A stretch of DNA of 64,000 nucleotides from the NCBI RefSeq assembly GCF_000186465.1, contig NZ_GL636091.1, forward strand, positions 511,218 through 575,217, written 5' to 3'. Below, piece after piece: positions 34,513 to 43,337 of this stretch. Origin of the DNA: Streptococcus australis ATCC 700641. GTDB lineage: Bacteria; Bacillota; Bacilli; Lactobacillales; Streptococcaceae. Position numbers and translations under genes: made by a program. Every line of letters starts with the position of its first letter. Positions within the stretch are counted from its first letter, which is position 1. The notes below the pieces were generated by a model, which saw only the letters and a list, made by a program, of their open reading frames with translations, did not search any database and was not told the DNA's origin.

Positions 34513-35310
34513 ATGACAGCAACAAGCATTCCGGAAGGAATGAACGAAAAGGAATACTACGAAAGGGTCGTCAGTGAGGAAGAATTTCTCCGCTGGTACA
34601 AGGAGCAGGATTACCCTACCTATGAAAATCCAAGTGTGACAGCGGATATGGTGGCCTACTGCTTTGTGGAGGGGCGCTTGAAGCTCTTGGTGATTCGCCG
34701 GAAAACGCATCCTTGTCAGCATCGTGTAGCCTTGGTGGGGGGGTTCTTGCAAAAGCATGAAGACGCTATTCAAGCTTGTATCCGAGAGGTTCAAGAAGAA
34801 GTTGGACTAGAATTAACGTCTCAAAAGGTCGAGCAGTTAATGACAGTTTCTACTCCTGGTCGGGACCCTCGGGGTTGGGTCATTACCATTGCTCACTTGG
34901 TTTATTTGCCAGCTGAAGCGGTAGATATGGTCCGAGCTGGAGATGATGCCAAAGAAGTTCTCTTCCTCGATGTGGACTTCAAACAAGGGGAATGTTCCCT
35001 AGATGGTCGTGTCTTGGCAGCTGAAGATTTTGCCTTTGACCACTATGAGATTGTGCAAGAATCCATCAAGCGGATCCAAGGGCGCTTGGCCTGGAATCCA
35101 ACCTTCCTCCATCTCCTAGAAGAGCCTTTCACCGTATACGAAGCAACCGAGTTGGTGAATCTTATCCATCCAGATAAAGAAATTTTGACCAATAATTTCC
35201 TTGTGACCTATGGCTCTTACGTTGAAGAAGTGGGGGTTAAGCGGGTACCTAAGAAAAAACCACGCAAGACCTATCGCTGGAAAGAAAGCGAATCTCAAGC
35301 GGATCAATAA
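34513..35310 (+). CDS. Nudix protein with C-terminal winged helix (NrtR-like NAD regulator or ADP-ribose pyrophosphatase)
   Basis: A 265-residue protein. The Nudix domain (about residues 40-175) has an intact Nudix box: G-x5-E-x7-REVQEEVGL. The C-terminal region (about 180-250) has the FAFDHYEIVQESIKRIQGRL helix and a winged-helix-like EPFTVYEATELVNLI, the layout of the NrtR family, whose members repress NAD genes and release DNA on binding ADP-ribose. Since the catalytic box is intact, hydrolysis of ADP-ribose is also possible. Position as third gene of nadR-pnuC, with start directly after the pnuC stop, fits an autoregulated NAD operon. Regulatory role is inference. Confidence 0.85.
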   Translation: MTATSIPEGMNEKEYYERVVSEEEFLRWYKEQDYPTYENPSVTADMVAYCFVEGRLKLLVIRRKTHPCQHRVALVGGFLQKHEDAIQACIREVQEEVGLELTSQKVEQLMTVSTPGRDPRGWVITIAHLVYLPAEAVDMVRAGDDAKEVLFLDVDFKQGECSLDGRVLAAEDFAFDHYEIVQESIKRIQGRLAWNPTFLHLLEEPFTVYEATELVNLIHPDKEILTNNFLVTYGSYVEEVGVKRVPKKKPRKTYRWKESESQADQ

Positions 35311-35321
35311 GATACAAAAAC

Positions 35322-35343
35322 AGCATCAAAAAGTTGATGCTGT
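35322..35343 (+). terminator. Weak hairpin after the Nudix gene
   Basis: ACAGCATCAA pairs with TTGATGCTGT; no T run follows, so termination may rely on element B and the hairpin at 35593 downstream. Confidence 0.45.
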
Positions 35344-35367
35344 CAAATGAAGATAAGTTCTTCTAAA

Positions 35368-35502
35368 AACTTTCCTTAAGTGAGTACGGACGTCAGCGAA
35401 CTTCTTCGAAGTTCCATGACTAATTATTGAGCCTAAGGTCTCAATAATTCCGAGTGCCTGAAACATTTGTGTTTCAGGCGCTTTTCTCACAGCGGAAAGT
35501 TT
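35368..35502 (+). repeat. Element B, copy 3
   Basis: 135 bp, same length and hairpin order as the copy at 15797, with compensatory-looking changes in the stems (for example GTGCCTGAAA...TTTCAGGCGC). It lies between the convergent Nudix and dusB genes. The flank to about 35580 shares CTAGCTATTTTATGT with copy 2. Confidence 0.85.
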
Positions 35503-35592
35503 TAGATTTACATAACTGACTAAAAAAATATGTCAGTTTTTTTGAAAAACCAGCTAGCTATTTTATGTTAAAAATAGTTAGTACATATTTTA

Positions 35593-35623
35593 AACAGCAT
35601 CAATATTTCGATGCTGTTTTTTT
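35593..35623. terminator. Bidirectional terminator between the Nudix gene and dusB
   Basis: AAACAGCATC and GATGCTGTTT flank AATATTTC, with A and T runs on either side. Confidence 0.85.
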
Positions 35624-35627
35624 GTCA

Positions 35628-36608
35628 TTAAGCTTTTTCTAATTGAAGAAGTTCTTCAATCTCAGCTAGAGTGCTAGCTTGCGAAATGGCTCCGCGGAGT
35701 TTGGCTGCGCCTGAGGTTCCTCGGAGGTAGTGAGGAGCTAAGCCGCGGAATTCGCGAACGGCAATGTGCTCACCCTTGAGATTGATCAAGCGCTTCAAGT
35801 GCTCATAAGCAATCTTCATCTTGTCTTCAAAGGTCAAATCAGGCAGGATTTCTCCTGTTTCAAAGTAGTGATTGATTTGATTGAAGAGGTAAGGATTCCC
35901 CATAGCAGCACGGCCGATCATGACCGCATCGGCACCGACTTCTTCGATCCGTTGTTTGGCGTCTTGCACCGTCCGGATATCTCCGTTGGCGATAAATGGA
36001 ATCTTGGTCAGTGCTTGTGCAACCTTGTGAAGGGTCTCAAGATCCGCATGACCCGTATACATTTGCTCCCGGGTCCGTCCGTGCATGGCAAGGGCGGAGA
36101 CACCTGCAGCTTCAGCTGCGAGGGCATTCTCAACTGCTAGAGAAGGGTCAGACCAACCTGTCCGCATTTTAACAGTGAGGGGGATATCAAGGACGGATTG
36201 AACCTTGTTAATGATAGAGTAGATCTTGTCTGGGTCCTTGAGCCACATGGCACCCGCCTCGTTCTTGACGATTTTATTAACTGGGCAGCCCATGTTGATA
36301 TCGACGATATCGGTCTTGGTATTTTCTTGGATAAATTCAGCTGCGCGTGCCAGGCTGTCCTCATCGCTACCAAAGAGCTGAATCGATACAGGATTTTCAC
36401 CTTCATCAATATGGAGCATATGCAGGGTCTTTTCGTTATTGTATTGGATTCCTTTATCAGAGACCATTTCCATGACTACAAGCCCTGCCCCGAGTTCTTT
36501 AGCAATCGTGCGGAAGGCTGAGTTGGTCACACCGGCCATAGGTGCAAGGACCGTCCGGTTTGGGATCTCGACATTCCCAATCATAAAAGGTGTATTAAGA
36601 TTTGTCAC
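35628..36608 (-). CDS. dusB: tRNA-dihydrouridine synthase (DusB/NifR3 type)
   Basis: A 326-residue FMN enzyme that reduces uridine to dihydrouridine in tRNA. The TIM-barrel part has [21 protein letters not shown] with the catalytic cysteine, the GHAD segment, and FIANGDI near the phosphate site. The frame extends upstream, but the GTG at 36608 is preceded by GGAGG at nine bases and gives [12 protein letters not shown]; it overlaps the end of hslO by 14 bases. The hslO-dusB pairing is common in streptococci. Confidence 0.92.
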   Translation of the reverse strand: MTNLNTPFMIGNVEIPNRTVLAPMAGVTNSAFRTIAKELGAGLVVMEMVSDKGIQYNNEKTLHMLHIDEGENPVSIQLFGSDEDSLARAAEFIQENTKTDIVDINMGCPVNKIVKNEAGAMWLKDPDKIYSIINKVQSVLDIPLTVKMRTGWSDPSLAVENALAAEAAGVSALAMHGRTREQMYTGHADLETLHKVAQALTKIPFIANGDIRTVQDAKQRIEEVGADAVMIGRAAMGNPYLFNQINHYFETGEILPDLTFEDKMKIAYEHLKRLINLKGEHIAVREFRGLAPHYLRGTSGAAKLRGAISQASTLAEIEELLQLEKA

Positions 36609-37467
36609 GAATGAGTTCCTCCAAGTCGTTTTTATCAAAGTGATAAGCCGTCTGACAGAATTGGCAAACAATTTCTGCTCCCTGGTCCTCGTCCTTCATT
36701 TCTTGAAGGTCTTTGGCTGGCAAGCTAGCCAAGGCATCCATGAAGCGTTCCTTGCTACAGTCACATTGGAAGCGGATCTCTTCTTCAGAGAGACGTTTGT
36801 AGTGATCTTCGCCATAGATGGCAGTAAGAAGGGCTTCAATATGGTCGTCAGAGGCTAAAAGGGTAGAAATGGCCGGCATTTCTTGGATACGTTTTTCAAA
36901 GCGGGCAATTTCTTCTTCCTTGGCATTTGGCAAGACCTGCACCAAGAAACCACCGGCAACCTTGACCTTGTCTTCTTCATCAAGAAGGACATTGAGCCCC
37001 ACTGCAGATGGAGTTTGTTGGCTTTCAGTCAAGTAATAAGCTAGGTCTTCACCGATTTCTCCAGTGACGAGAGGTGTCATGGAATGATAAGGATTGCCTG
37101 TGCCGTAGTCGGTAATCACTAGGAATTCCCCGTTTCCGACAAATGGTCCGACCACGACTTCACCGGTCGCTGTTTTCTTGATATCCACACCAGGATTTTG
37201 CACGTAGCCTTTGACGTTTCCTTGAGTATCTGCCACAGTGATGATAGCACCAAGTGAGCTAGTACCGAGGATTTTCACCGTTATCTTGGTGTTTCCCTTT
37301 TCATTGGCGGCGAGAATTTGACTTGCGATCAGGGTCCGACCGAGGGCCACAGTTGAGCTTGCTTGTGTCTGATGGTATTCTTGGGCTGCTCGCACGGTCT
37401 CTGTACTGTCTAGTACAAAGGCACGGAAGGAGCCACTTTCTGAGATAGTTTTAATAATTTTGTCCAT
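36595..37467 (-). CDS. hslO: Redox-regulated chaperone Hsp33
   Basis: A 290-residue holdase activated by oxidation. The C-terminal zinc switch shows CxC at 235/237 and CxxC at 268/271. The N-terminal domain starts [19 protein letters not shown]. The open frame runs 40 codons further upstream but that segment is not homologous in character; the ATG at 37467 is chosen. No Shine-Dalgarno sequence is visible and a TAAAAT box ends seven bases upstream, inside a perfect inverted repeat. dusB overlaps its end. Confidence 0.93.
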   Translation of the reverse strand: MDKIIKTISESGSFRAFVLDSTETVRAAQEYHQTQASSTVALGRTLIASQILAANEKGNTKITVKILGTSSLGAIITVADTQGNVKGYVQNPGVDIKKTATGEVVVGPFVGNGEFLVITDYGTGNPYHSMTPLVTGEIGEDLAYYLTESQQTPSAVGLNVLLDEEDKVKVAGGFLVQVLPNAKEEEIARFEKRIQEMPAISTLLASDDHIEALLTAIYGEDHYKRLSEEEIRFQCDCSKERFMDALASLPAKDLQEMKDEDQGAEIVCQFCQTAYHFDKNDLEELIRDKS

Positions 37468-37470
37468 AGC

Positions 37471-37493
37471 TTCTATTTTAGCATAAAATAGAA
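37471..37493. promoter_or_regulatory. Perfect inverted repeat over the hslO promoter/start
   Basis: TTCTATTTTA and TAAAATAGAA are separated by three bases, directly upstream of the hslO ATG. The TAAAAT arm is probably the -10. Confidence 0.5.
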
Positions 37494-37495
37494 AA

Positions 37496-37522
37496 ACAAG
37501 CGCGGGCCTGCGCTTGTTTTTG
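37496..37522. terminator. Hairpin upstream of hslO
   Basis: ACAAGCGC and GCGCTTGT flank GGGCCT, with A-rich and T-rich borders, between divergent hslO and the pseudogene. Confidence 0.5.
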
Positions 37523-37578
37523 GGGATTAGGAAGAATTTTAAGACCAAAAATAGTATAATAAAACAAAGGAGGCTAGC

Positions 37579-37858
37579 ATGAACCAATCTTTGAAAACGG
37601 CAGTCTATGGTTTGGCGGTAGCTGATGCATTAGGGGTTCCGTATGAATTTTTAACCCGAGGCAGTTTTAAAGCGGTTGAGATGGTGGGCTATGGAAGCCA
37701 ACAGTAACTGGCTGGAACTTGTTCAGATGATACTAGCCTTGTATTCGCGACCTATGATTCTTTTTAGGAAAAAGGGAAGATTTCCTCTGCTATATGCAGG
37801 AGAGGTTTGAAATTTGCTTGTTAGAGGATGATTTTACAGCAAATGACTTGCTATTTTA
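37579..37858 (+). pseudogene. Remnant of an ADP-ribosylglycohydrolase gene
   Basis: With a good AGGAGG site, the frame starts [20 protein letters not shown], then VPYEFLTRGSF, the beginning of DraG-type ADP-ribosylglycohydrolases. A TAA stops it after 42 codons. The same frame continues with GTCSDDTSLVFATYDSF (normally GTWSDDTS, the Mg-binding motif) before a TAG. A third piece in another frame (MQERFEICLLEDDFTANDLLF) matches the next conserved part and ends in TAA; the remaining two thirds are gone. The intact relative would remove ADP-ribose from proteins or metabolites. It lies between hslO and gshF. Confidence 0.78.
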
Positions 37859-37925
37859 AACTTGTAGGAGGACCATGCTTAATCTTTTTAGGTTATCATC
37901 TAAAACTCTACCTCGGTTACAAAAC

Positions 37926-37953
37926 AAAAACGCAGAGACATCTTCTGCGTTTT
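37926..37953. terminator. gshF terminator
   Basis: AAAACGCAGA and TCTGCGTTTT flank GACATCT (approximately), six bases beyond the gshF stop on the minus strand, with T on the minus-strand exit. Confidence 0.8.
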
Positions 37954-37959
37954 CTTACT

Positions 37960-40215
37960 TTATAGGTCCATTTCTGGGAAAAGTTTAGCTAGTATTTTCG
38001 GAGTAATGCTTTGTCCCGGCCCCTCAGCACAATAGGTGTGCATATACATAGAAGGATTGAAGTTGAGCTCGATGCAGGTACAGTTGGGATTTTCCTTTGT
38101 GGAAATAGCAGAGCTGTCAGGGATGATGAGATCAACGCCACAGGCCCAGGCTCCCATAGCCTTTGCCATGTCCGCAGCGAGTTCCCTATAAGATGGGTGC
38201 ATGCTGTCTGTGACATCAATCGAGTCTCCGCCAGTAGAAATGTTGGAATTGCGCCGCAAGTCAACCTTGACTCCAGCAGGCAGGATATCATCTGCTCCAT
38301 AGCCTTGCTGGTCCAGCATGAGCAGTTCAATGTCCCCCAGTTCAATGATTTCAAGCGGTGAACGATGATCTCGGCCCCGCAGAGGATTGTCATTTTTGAT
38401 GGCAATCAATTCTCTCACGGTATGCTGACCGTCTCCGACGACATTGGCCGCCACTCGCAAGAGGACTGCTTGGCATTGTCCGTCTAAGACAAAGAAGCGG
38501 TACTCCGTTCCAGCGATAAATTCCTCCACTAAGACGGCGACATCTTCTGAAAAAGCAATCTCCAGAGCCTTGTGATAAGCTTCCAGGCTAGCTGGCTCTT
38601 GGAAGATAGAGATGCCCAGTCCGAAGTTAGTTGACTTGGGTTTGACAACAATTTCTCGGTTCTTAATCAAAGGGTAGTAGGCCAGTCCCTCTTCTAGAGA
38701 AGAAAATTCTGCTCCAGCCGGAACGGGAAAGTCAGCTGCTGCCAAAATCTTTTTGGTGACTGTTTTATTGGCCATGGCCAAAGGGATGACATAGTTATCC
38801 TTGGAGGTCATATTGCCGTTCTTGACATATTCTACATGACTACCATGCCAAAGCTTGAGAAATTGGTCCTTTTCATCTAAAATTTCGACATTTAGCCCCT
38901 TTTGAATAGCATCAAAGAGTAGCATCTGGGTGGACAGTTCCATATTTTCGTAGCCTTTGAGGGCATAAGGAGCAGTCCAGGCATAGCGGTGGTATTCTTC
39001 TGCTTTTTCTAGACCAAAAGCTGTTAAGGAATCTTGCTGGATATGGGGCAGGAGCTGTCCTGACAGTGTCAGCTGAGGATGTAAGAGAGCCTCTCTCATC
39101 TGGTCCAGCAAAGTTTGATAGTAAGTTGGCAGTTCAAAATGCTGGATGAGCTCTTCCATGGCTTGGAGAAGGGCTGAGCTGTCTGCCTCATCTGGCAGGG
39201 CAGTCAGCGGGTGGCTACAAGCAATTTTCTGGTTCAAATCATGGGCAGCTTTTAATACTGCATCAACATTTTCTACATCATCTAGCCAGAGCAGGCCCAG
39301 TAAAAAGAGATGGACAGTATCTAAGGTCTCTTGGCTAATGCCCAAATGGTCAAAAGGATTGAGATCGAAGCAGCGGAATTCCAGATAGGTGATACCCTGC
39401 TCCAGATAGGCGCGATTGTGCTTCTGTCCACGGAAGCGAACGGCTGAGTAAAATTCTTTTTCAGCACTGAGCTCGCCAGACTGAACGTAGTTTTCAATAT
39501 CGGTTACATATTGCTCCAAAGAAGTGTAGGATACCTGAATATTCTCGTCATTGACATAGCCATAGTCGCTGTTGCGAAAAGAGCGGATAGGCTGCGGGTA
39601 TTCCTGACTGTAGAAGCCGGCTTCTGCCAGAGGAGCAGCACCGTAGAGATAGGTTAAGAGCCATCGGAAACGCAGAAAGTTTCGAGCCAGTTTGAGATAG
39701 AGGTCATTTTTAAAGTCCTTGAGTAAATGATAGGAGCTGACTTGAAAGAGAGCAGCGACCAGATCTTTCCCTAGCTCCATGTTGTAGTGGATGCCAGAGA
39801 TGGCCTGTAGTTTTTTGCCATATTTTTTCGCTAAACCCTCTCGGTAGTGGCGTTCGTATTCGTTTTCCAGACGGGCGATGATAATATCTTCTTCAGTCAG
39901 CTGCGGTGGCATGGACAGAGGCCACAGGCATTCACTCTGGTCAATTGAGCGGCCTGCCACATCGCTGATAGCTCCCAGTAAGCGCCGCGCTTCCTTAGTA
40001 GAGTGAGCAATAGGTGTAATTAGTTCCAGTTGTTGTTCGCTGAAGTCTGTTTGGATGGTCGGGTGGAAATTGCGGGAACCAAGCTGACTCGGATGAGCAG
40101 TTTGAGCTAAGTGTCCATCAGTTGTCACTCGCAGATTTTCCCTCTCCAGACCAAAGGTCGCTTGGAGAATAGGGCTTGATGTATCCAGTTTCTGCAGTAA
40201 TTGATTAATCGTCAT
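37960..40215 (-). CDS. gshF: Bifunctional glutamate-cysteine ligase / glutathione synthetase
   Basis: A 751-residue GshF (GshAB) fusion that makes glutathione from Glu, Cys and Gly. The N-terminal glutamate-cysteine ligase (about 1-470) has FGLERENLR and QTDFSEQQLELITP. The C-terminal ATP-grasp domain (about 490-751) has VVKPKSTNFGLGI, VEEFIAGTEYRFFVLDG and ELNFNPSMYMH. Length is typical. It is a lone gene, divergent from purA with a PurBox in the gap. The start gives MTINQLLQKLD; the upstream CGGTGAAACG is only a moderate ribosome-binding site. Confidence 0.94.
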   Translation of the reverse strand: MTINQLLQKLDTSSPILQATFGLERENLRVTTDGHLAQTAHPSQLGSRNFHPTIQTDFSEQQLELITPIAHSTKEARRLLGAISDVAGRSIDQSECLWPLSMPPQLTEEDIIIARLENEYERHYREGLAKKYGKKLQAISGIHYNMELGKDLVAALFQVSSYHLLKDFKNDLYLKLARNFLRFRWLLTYLYGAAPLAEAGFYSQEYPQPIRSFRNSDYGYVNDENIQVSYTSLEQYVTDIENYVQSGELSAEKEFYSAVRFRGQKHNRAYLEQGITYLEFRCFDLNPFDHLGISQETLDTVHLFLLGLLWLDDVENVDAVLKAAHDLNQKIACSHPLTALPDEADSSALLQAMEELIQHFELPTYYQTLLDQMREALLHPQLTLSGQLLPHIQQDSLTAFGLEKAEEYHRYAWTAPYALKGYENMELSTQMLLFDAIQKGLNVEILDEKDQFLKLWHGSHVEYVKNGNMTSKDNYVIPLAMANKTVTKKILAAADFPVPAGAEFSSLEEGLAYYPLIKNREIVVKPKSTNFGLGISIFQEPASLEAYHKALEIAFSEDVAVLVEEFIAGTEYRFFVLDGQCQAVLLRVAANVVGDGQHTVRELIAIKNDNPLRGRDHRSPLEIIELGDIELLMLDQQGYGADDILPAGVKVDLRRNSNISTGGDSIDVTDSMHPSYRELAADMAKAMGAWACGVDLIIPDSSAISTKENPNCTCIELNFNPSMYMHTYCAEGPGQSITPKILAKLFPEMDL

Positions 40216-40294
40216 CGTTTCACCGTCCTATGGTAGTTATTTTAGTCTATTACAAACGGAAAAAGAAAGCAAATTTCCGCTACGATTTTACAAA

Positions 40295-40307
40295 AATTCC
40301 GAACTTT
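40295..40307 (+). promoter_or_regulatory. PurBox (PurR site) between gshF and purA
   Basis: AATTCCGAACTTT fits the Gram-positive PurBox consensus AWWWCCGAACWWT at every position. It lies about 110 bases upstream of the purA -35. Confidence 0.6.
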
Positions 40308-40404
40308 TATTTTAAATTAAGTACTAAAATTCAGAAAATACATATTTTGTAAAAATGTAATTCGTCTACATAAGAGAAAAAACAAATGAAATGATGAACC
40401 CTCC

Positions 40405-40433
40405 TTGAAAAATTGTCAAATTTTTCATATAAT
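40405..40433 (+). promoter_or_regulatory. purA promoter
   Basis: TTGAAA (40405-40410), a 17-base spacer, TATAAT (40428-40433). The leader of about 70 nt has a small GCAGG/CCTGC hairpin. Confidence 0.8.
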
Positions 40434-40442
40434 GAGGTATAA

Positions 40443-41804
<1,362 letters not shown>

Positions 41805-41811
41805 ATCAAAT

Positions 41812-41843
41812 AAAAGTTGGGAGTTCTCTCTCAACTTTTTTCT
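41812..41843 (+). terminator. purA terminator
   Basis: AAAAGTTGGGAG pairs with CTCTCAACTTTT (one G-T pair) around TTCT, followed by T residues. Confidence 0.85.
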
Positions 41844-41844
41844 T

Positions 41845-41877
41845 CTTAAGCTTACTTTAAGACACGTGGTCTATACT
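41845..41877 (+). promoter_or_regulatory. CiaR-type promoter of csRNA copy 1
   Basis: The direct repeat CTTAAG (41845-41850), five bases, TTTAAG (41856-41861) matches the CiaR site TTTAAG-N5-TTTAAG with one change and replaces a -35. The -10 TATACT (41872-41877) starts 16 bases after the start of the second half-site. Confidence 0.8.
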
Positions 41878-41883
41878 AAGAAC

Positions 41884-41971
41884 ATAAACAAAGACCTCCT
41901 AACTTTGTTTAGAATCCAAACTTTTTTCATAATATCTCCCTATAAGAAGTCACCCATTGGTGGCTTTTTTT
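41884..41971 (+). ncRNA. CiaRH-dependent small RNA (csRNA), copy 1
   Basis: About 88 nt. A 5' hairpin is formed by AACAAAG and CTTTGTT, presenting GACCTCCTAA, whose CCTCC is complementary to Shine-Dalgarno sequences. A CT-rich unpaired middle includes TATCTCCC. The rho-independent terminator is AAGTCACC/GGTGGCTT plus T run (41947-41971). This is the architecture of streptococcal csRNAs, which are activated by CiaR and inhibit translation of targets such as competence and transport genes. A relative sits at 58109. Confidence 0.82.
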
Positions 41972-42024
41972 GTAGCTTCATCATATAATAGAACATGAAC
42001 AAAAAAAGTAAGTGAGTGTTATTA

Positions 42025-42537
42025 GTGAGAGACTATACCCTAGAAGAGAAAGAAGCTTTTATGCGAGAGGCCTTGAAAGAGGCAGAAATAGCCTTGGCTC
42101 ATGAGGAAATTCCTATTGGCTGTGTCATTGTCAAAGACGGTGAGATCATTGGACGTGGGCACAACGCGCGAGAAGAATTGCAGCGAGCGGTCATGCATGC
42201 GGAGGTAATGGCGATTGAAGAGGCTAACCAAAAAGAAAAAAGTTGGCGTTTGCTGGATACCACTCTATTTGTAACCATTGAGCCTTGCGTTATGTGTAGT
42301 GGTGCCATTGGTCTAGCTCGGATTCCCCAGGTGATTTACGGGGCGACCAATCAGAAGTTCGGTGGAGCAGGTAGTCTCTACGACATTTTGACAGATGAGC
42401 GTCTCAATCACCGAGTCGAAGTAGAAACAGGAATCTTGGAAGCAGAATGTGCAGCCATCATGCAGACCTTCTTCCGCCAAGGTCGAGAACGAAAAAAACA
42501 AGCCAAACTCGCAGCCAAGGCCGAAACACAAGAATAA
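42025..42537 (+). CDS. tadA: tRNA-specific adenosine deaminase
   Basis: A 170-residue enzyme that deaminates A34 of tRNA-Arg(ACG) to inosine. The zinc motif HAE (in VMHAEVMA) and PCxxC (EPCVMCSGA) are intact. GTG codons at 42016 and 42025 are in frame; 42025 gives (M)RDYTLEEKEAFMREAL, nearest to related streptococcal proteins. The ribosome-binding site is poor for either. The C-terminus is a basic, Lys/Ala-rich tail. ffs follows immediately, as in many streptococci. Confidence 0.93.
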   Translation: MRDYTLEEKEAFMREALKEAEIALAHEEIPIGCVIVKDGEIIGRGHNAREELQRAVMHAEVMAIEEANQKEKSWRLLDTTLFVTIEPCVMCSGAIGLARIPQVIYGATNQKFGGAGSLYDILTDERLNHRVEVETGILEAECAAIMQTFFRQGRERKKQAKLAAKAETQE

Positions 42538-42548
42538 AAACCGGACCT

Positions 42549-42576
42549 TTGCAAATCGAACAAATTATGATATAAT
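42549..42576 (+). promoter_or_regulatory. ffs promoter
   Basis: TTGCAA (42549-42554), a 16-base spacer, TATAAT (42571-42576), with the RNA starting about eight bases on. Confidence 0.8.
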
Positions 42577-42583
42577 ACCTATC

Positions 42584-42658
42584 GGAGCAACAGTTCTGCG
42601 TGAAGCGGGTCAGGGGAGGAATCCAGCAGCCCTAAGCGAAGTGAACTGTGTGCTCTTT
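42584..42658 (+). ncRNA. ffs: Small bacterial signal recognition particle RNA (4.5S type)
   Basis: GGAGCAACAGTTC near the 5' end pairs with GAACTGTGTGCTC at 42643-42655. The apical part contains GGTCAGGGGAGGAATCCAGC, the conserved helix 8 with the Ffh-binding internal loop and a GGAA tetraloop. A short T run follows. No Alu domain, so it is the small type. Confidence 0.92.
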
Positions 42659-42659
42659 T

Positions 42660-42930
42660 CTATTGCTCTTGATGAGTCAAGTCCAAGGGACGCAGACGAA
42701 TCTTAGAGCAATGGATGCAGTTTTTCCCGTTAGGGAAAAAGCTGTAAACCTATGATAGCTCTTAGTGAATCAAGTCCAACGGACGCGGATGAACTTAGGT
42801 ACATTGACGCAGTTCGAGCAAAGCGAGAACTACGTTCCGAAGTATCTAGAATCAAGCCTGGAAGGCGCAACCGAACTTAGAGATATTGATCCTGAGGAGC
42901 TTTGCGATGTGAGGGCTATAATTCACTAGC
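42660..42930 (+). repeat. Three imperfect tandem units downstream of ffs
   Basis: The word GAATCAAGTCCAACGGACGC and its variants, each followed by GAACTTAG or similar, recur at 42674, 42767 and 42849 (spacing 93 and 82 bases). Between them lie hairpins (TTTTTCCCGTTAGGGAAAAA; GTTCGAGCAAAGCGAGAAC). No ORF. The family is unknown to me; the modular layout is reminiscent of BOX elements but the sequence is not. Confidence 0.7.
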
Positions 42931-42981
42931 AATATCTCGAAATTCATTAGTAGATTCAAAGAATAATAGCGTAAAAATAGA

Positions 42982-43156
42982 GAGAGTGGGACAGAAATCG
43001 GTAATTCGATAGAATTCGATTTCGTCGTCCCACCTCCGCACAGTTGAGTAGGGCTGTAAAAACTGATGAAATCAGCGTAGTAGAGCCCACTCAACCACTG
43101 CGTCTTGCTCGACAATCCAAAGACAATTGAGAGGCTAGGACTTTTGTCCCAGCCTC
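42982..43156 (-). repeat. Element A, full copy 3 (inverted)
   Basis: 175 bp, from GAGAGTGGGACAGAAATCGG to TTGTCCCAGCCTC, in the opposite orientation to copies 1 and 2 and directly upstream of pgi regulatory sequences. It is followed by TTCTTTTTTT, so it may terminate transcription from ffs. Confidence 0.85.
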
Positions 43157-43194
43157 TTCTTTTTTTGTCTGTTCCGCTTAAAATAAGTCCGTAT

Positions 43195-43209
43195 ATGCAA
43201 ACGATTGCT
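43195..43209 (+). promoter_or_regulatory. cre site upstream of pgi
   Basis: ATGCAAACGATTGCT satisfies WTGNAANCGNWNNCW at all positions. A second, weaker copy (ATGAAAACGTTTTTA) lies near 43252. CcpA could act here on pgi. Confidence 0.55.
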
Positions 43210-43337
43210 ATTGCGTCGTTGCTTGATTTGTGAAAATAAAAAAATTAGCAAATGAAAACGTTTTTACAAGATGGTTTCCCTTGATTAAATCCCTGTAAAG
43301 CGATATCATAGAGGAGAAGAAATATTGGAGGAATACT

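Noticed and set aside
42852..43115. 87-codon minus-strand frame downstream of ffs
   Set aside because: It consists of element A and the tandem repeats; other copies of element A are in unrelated frames with stops.
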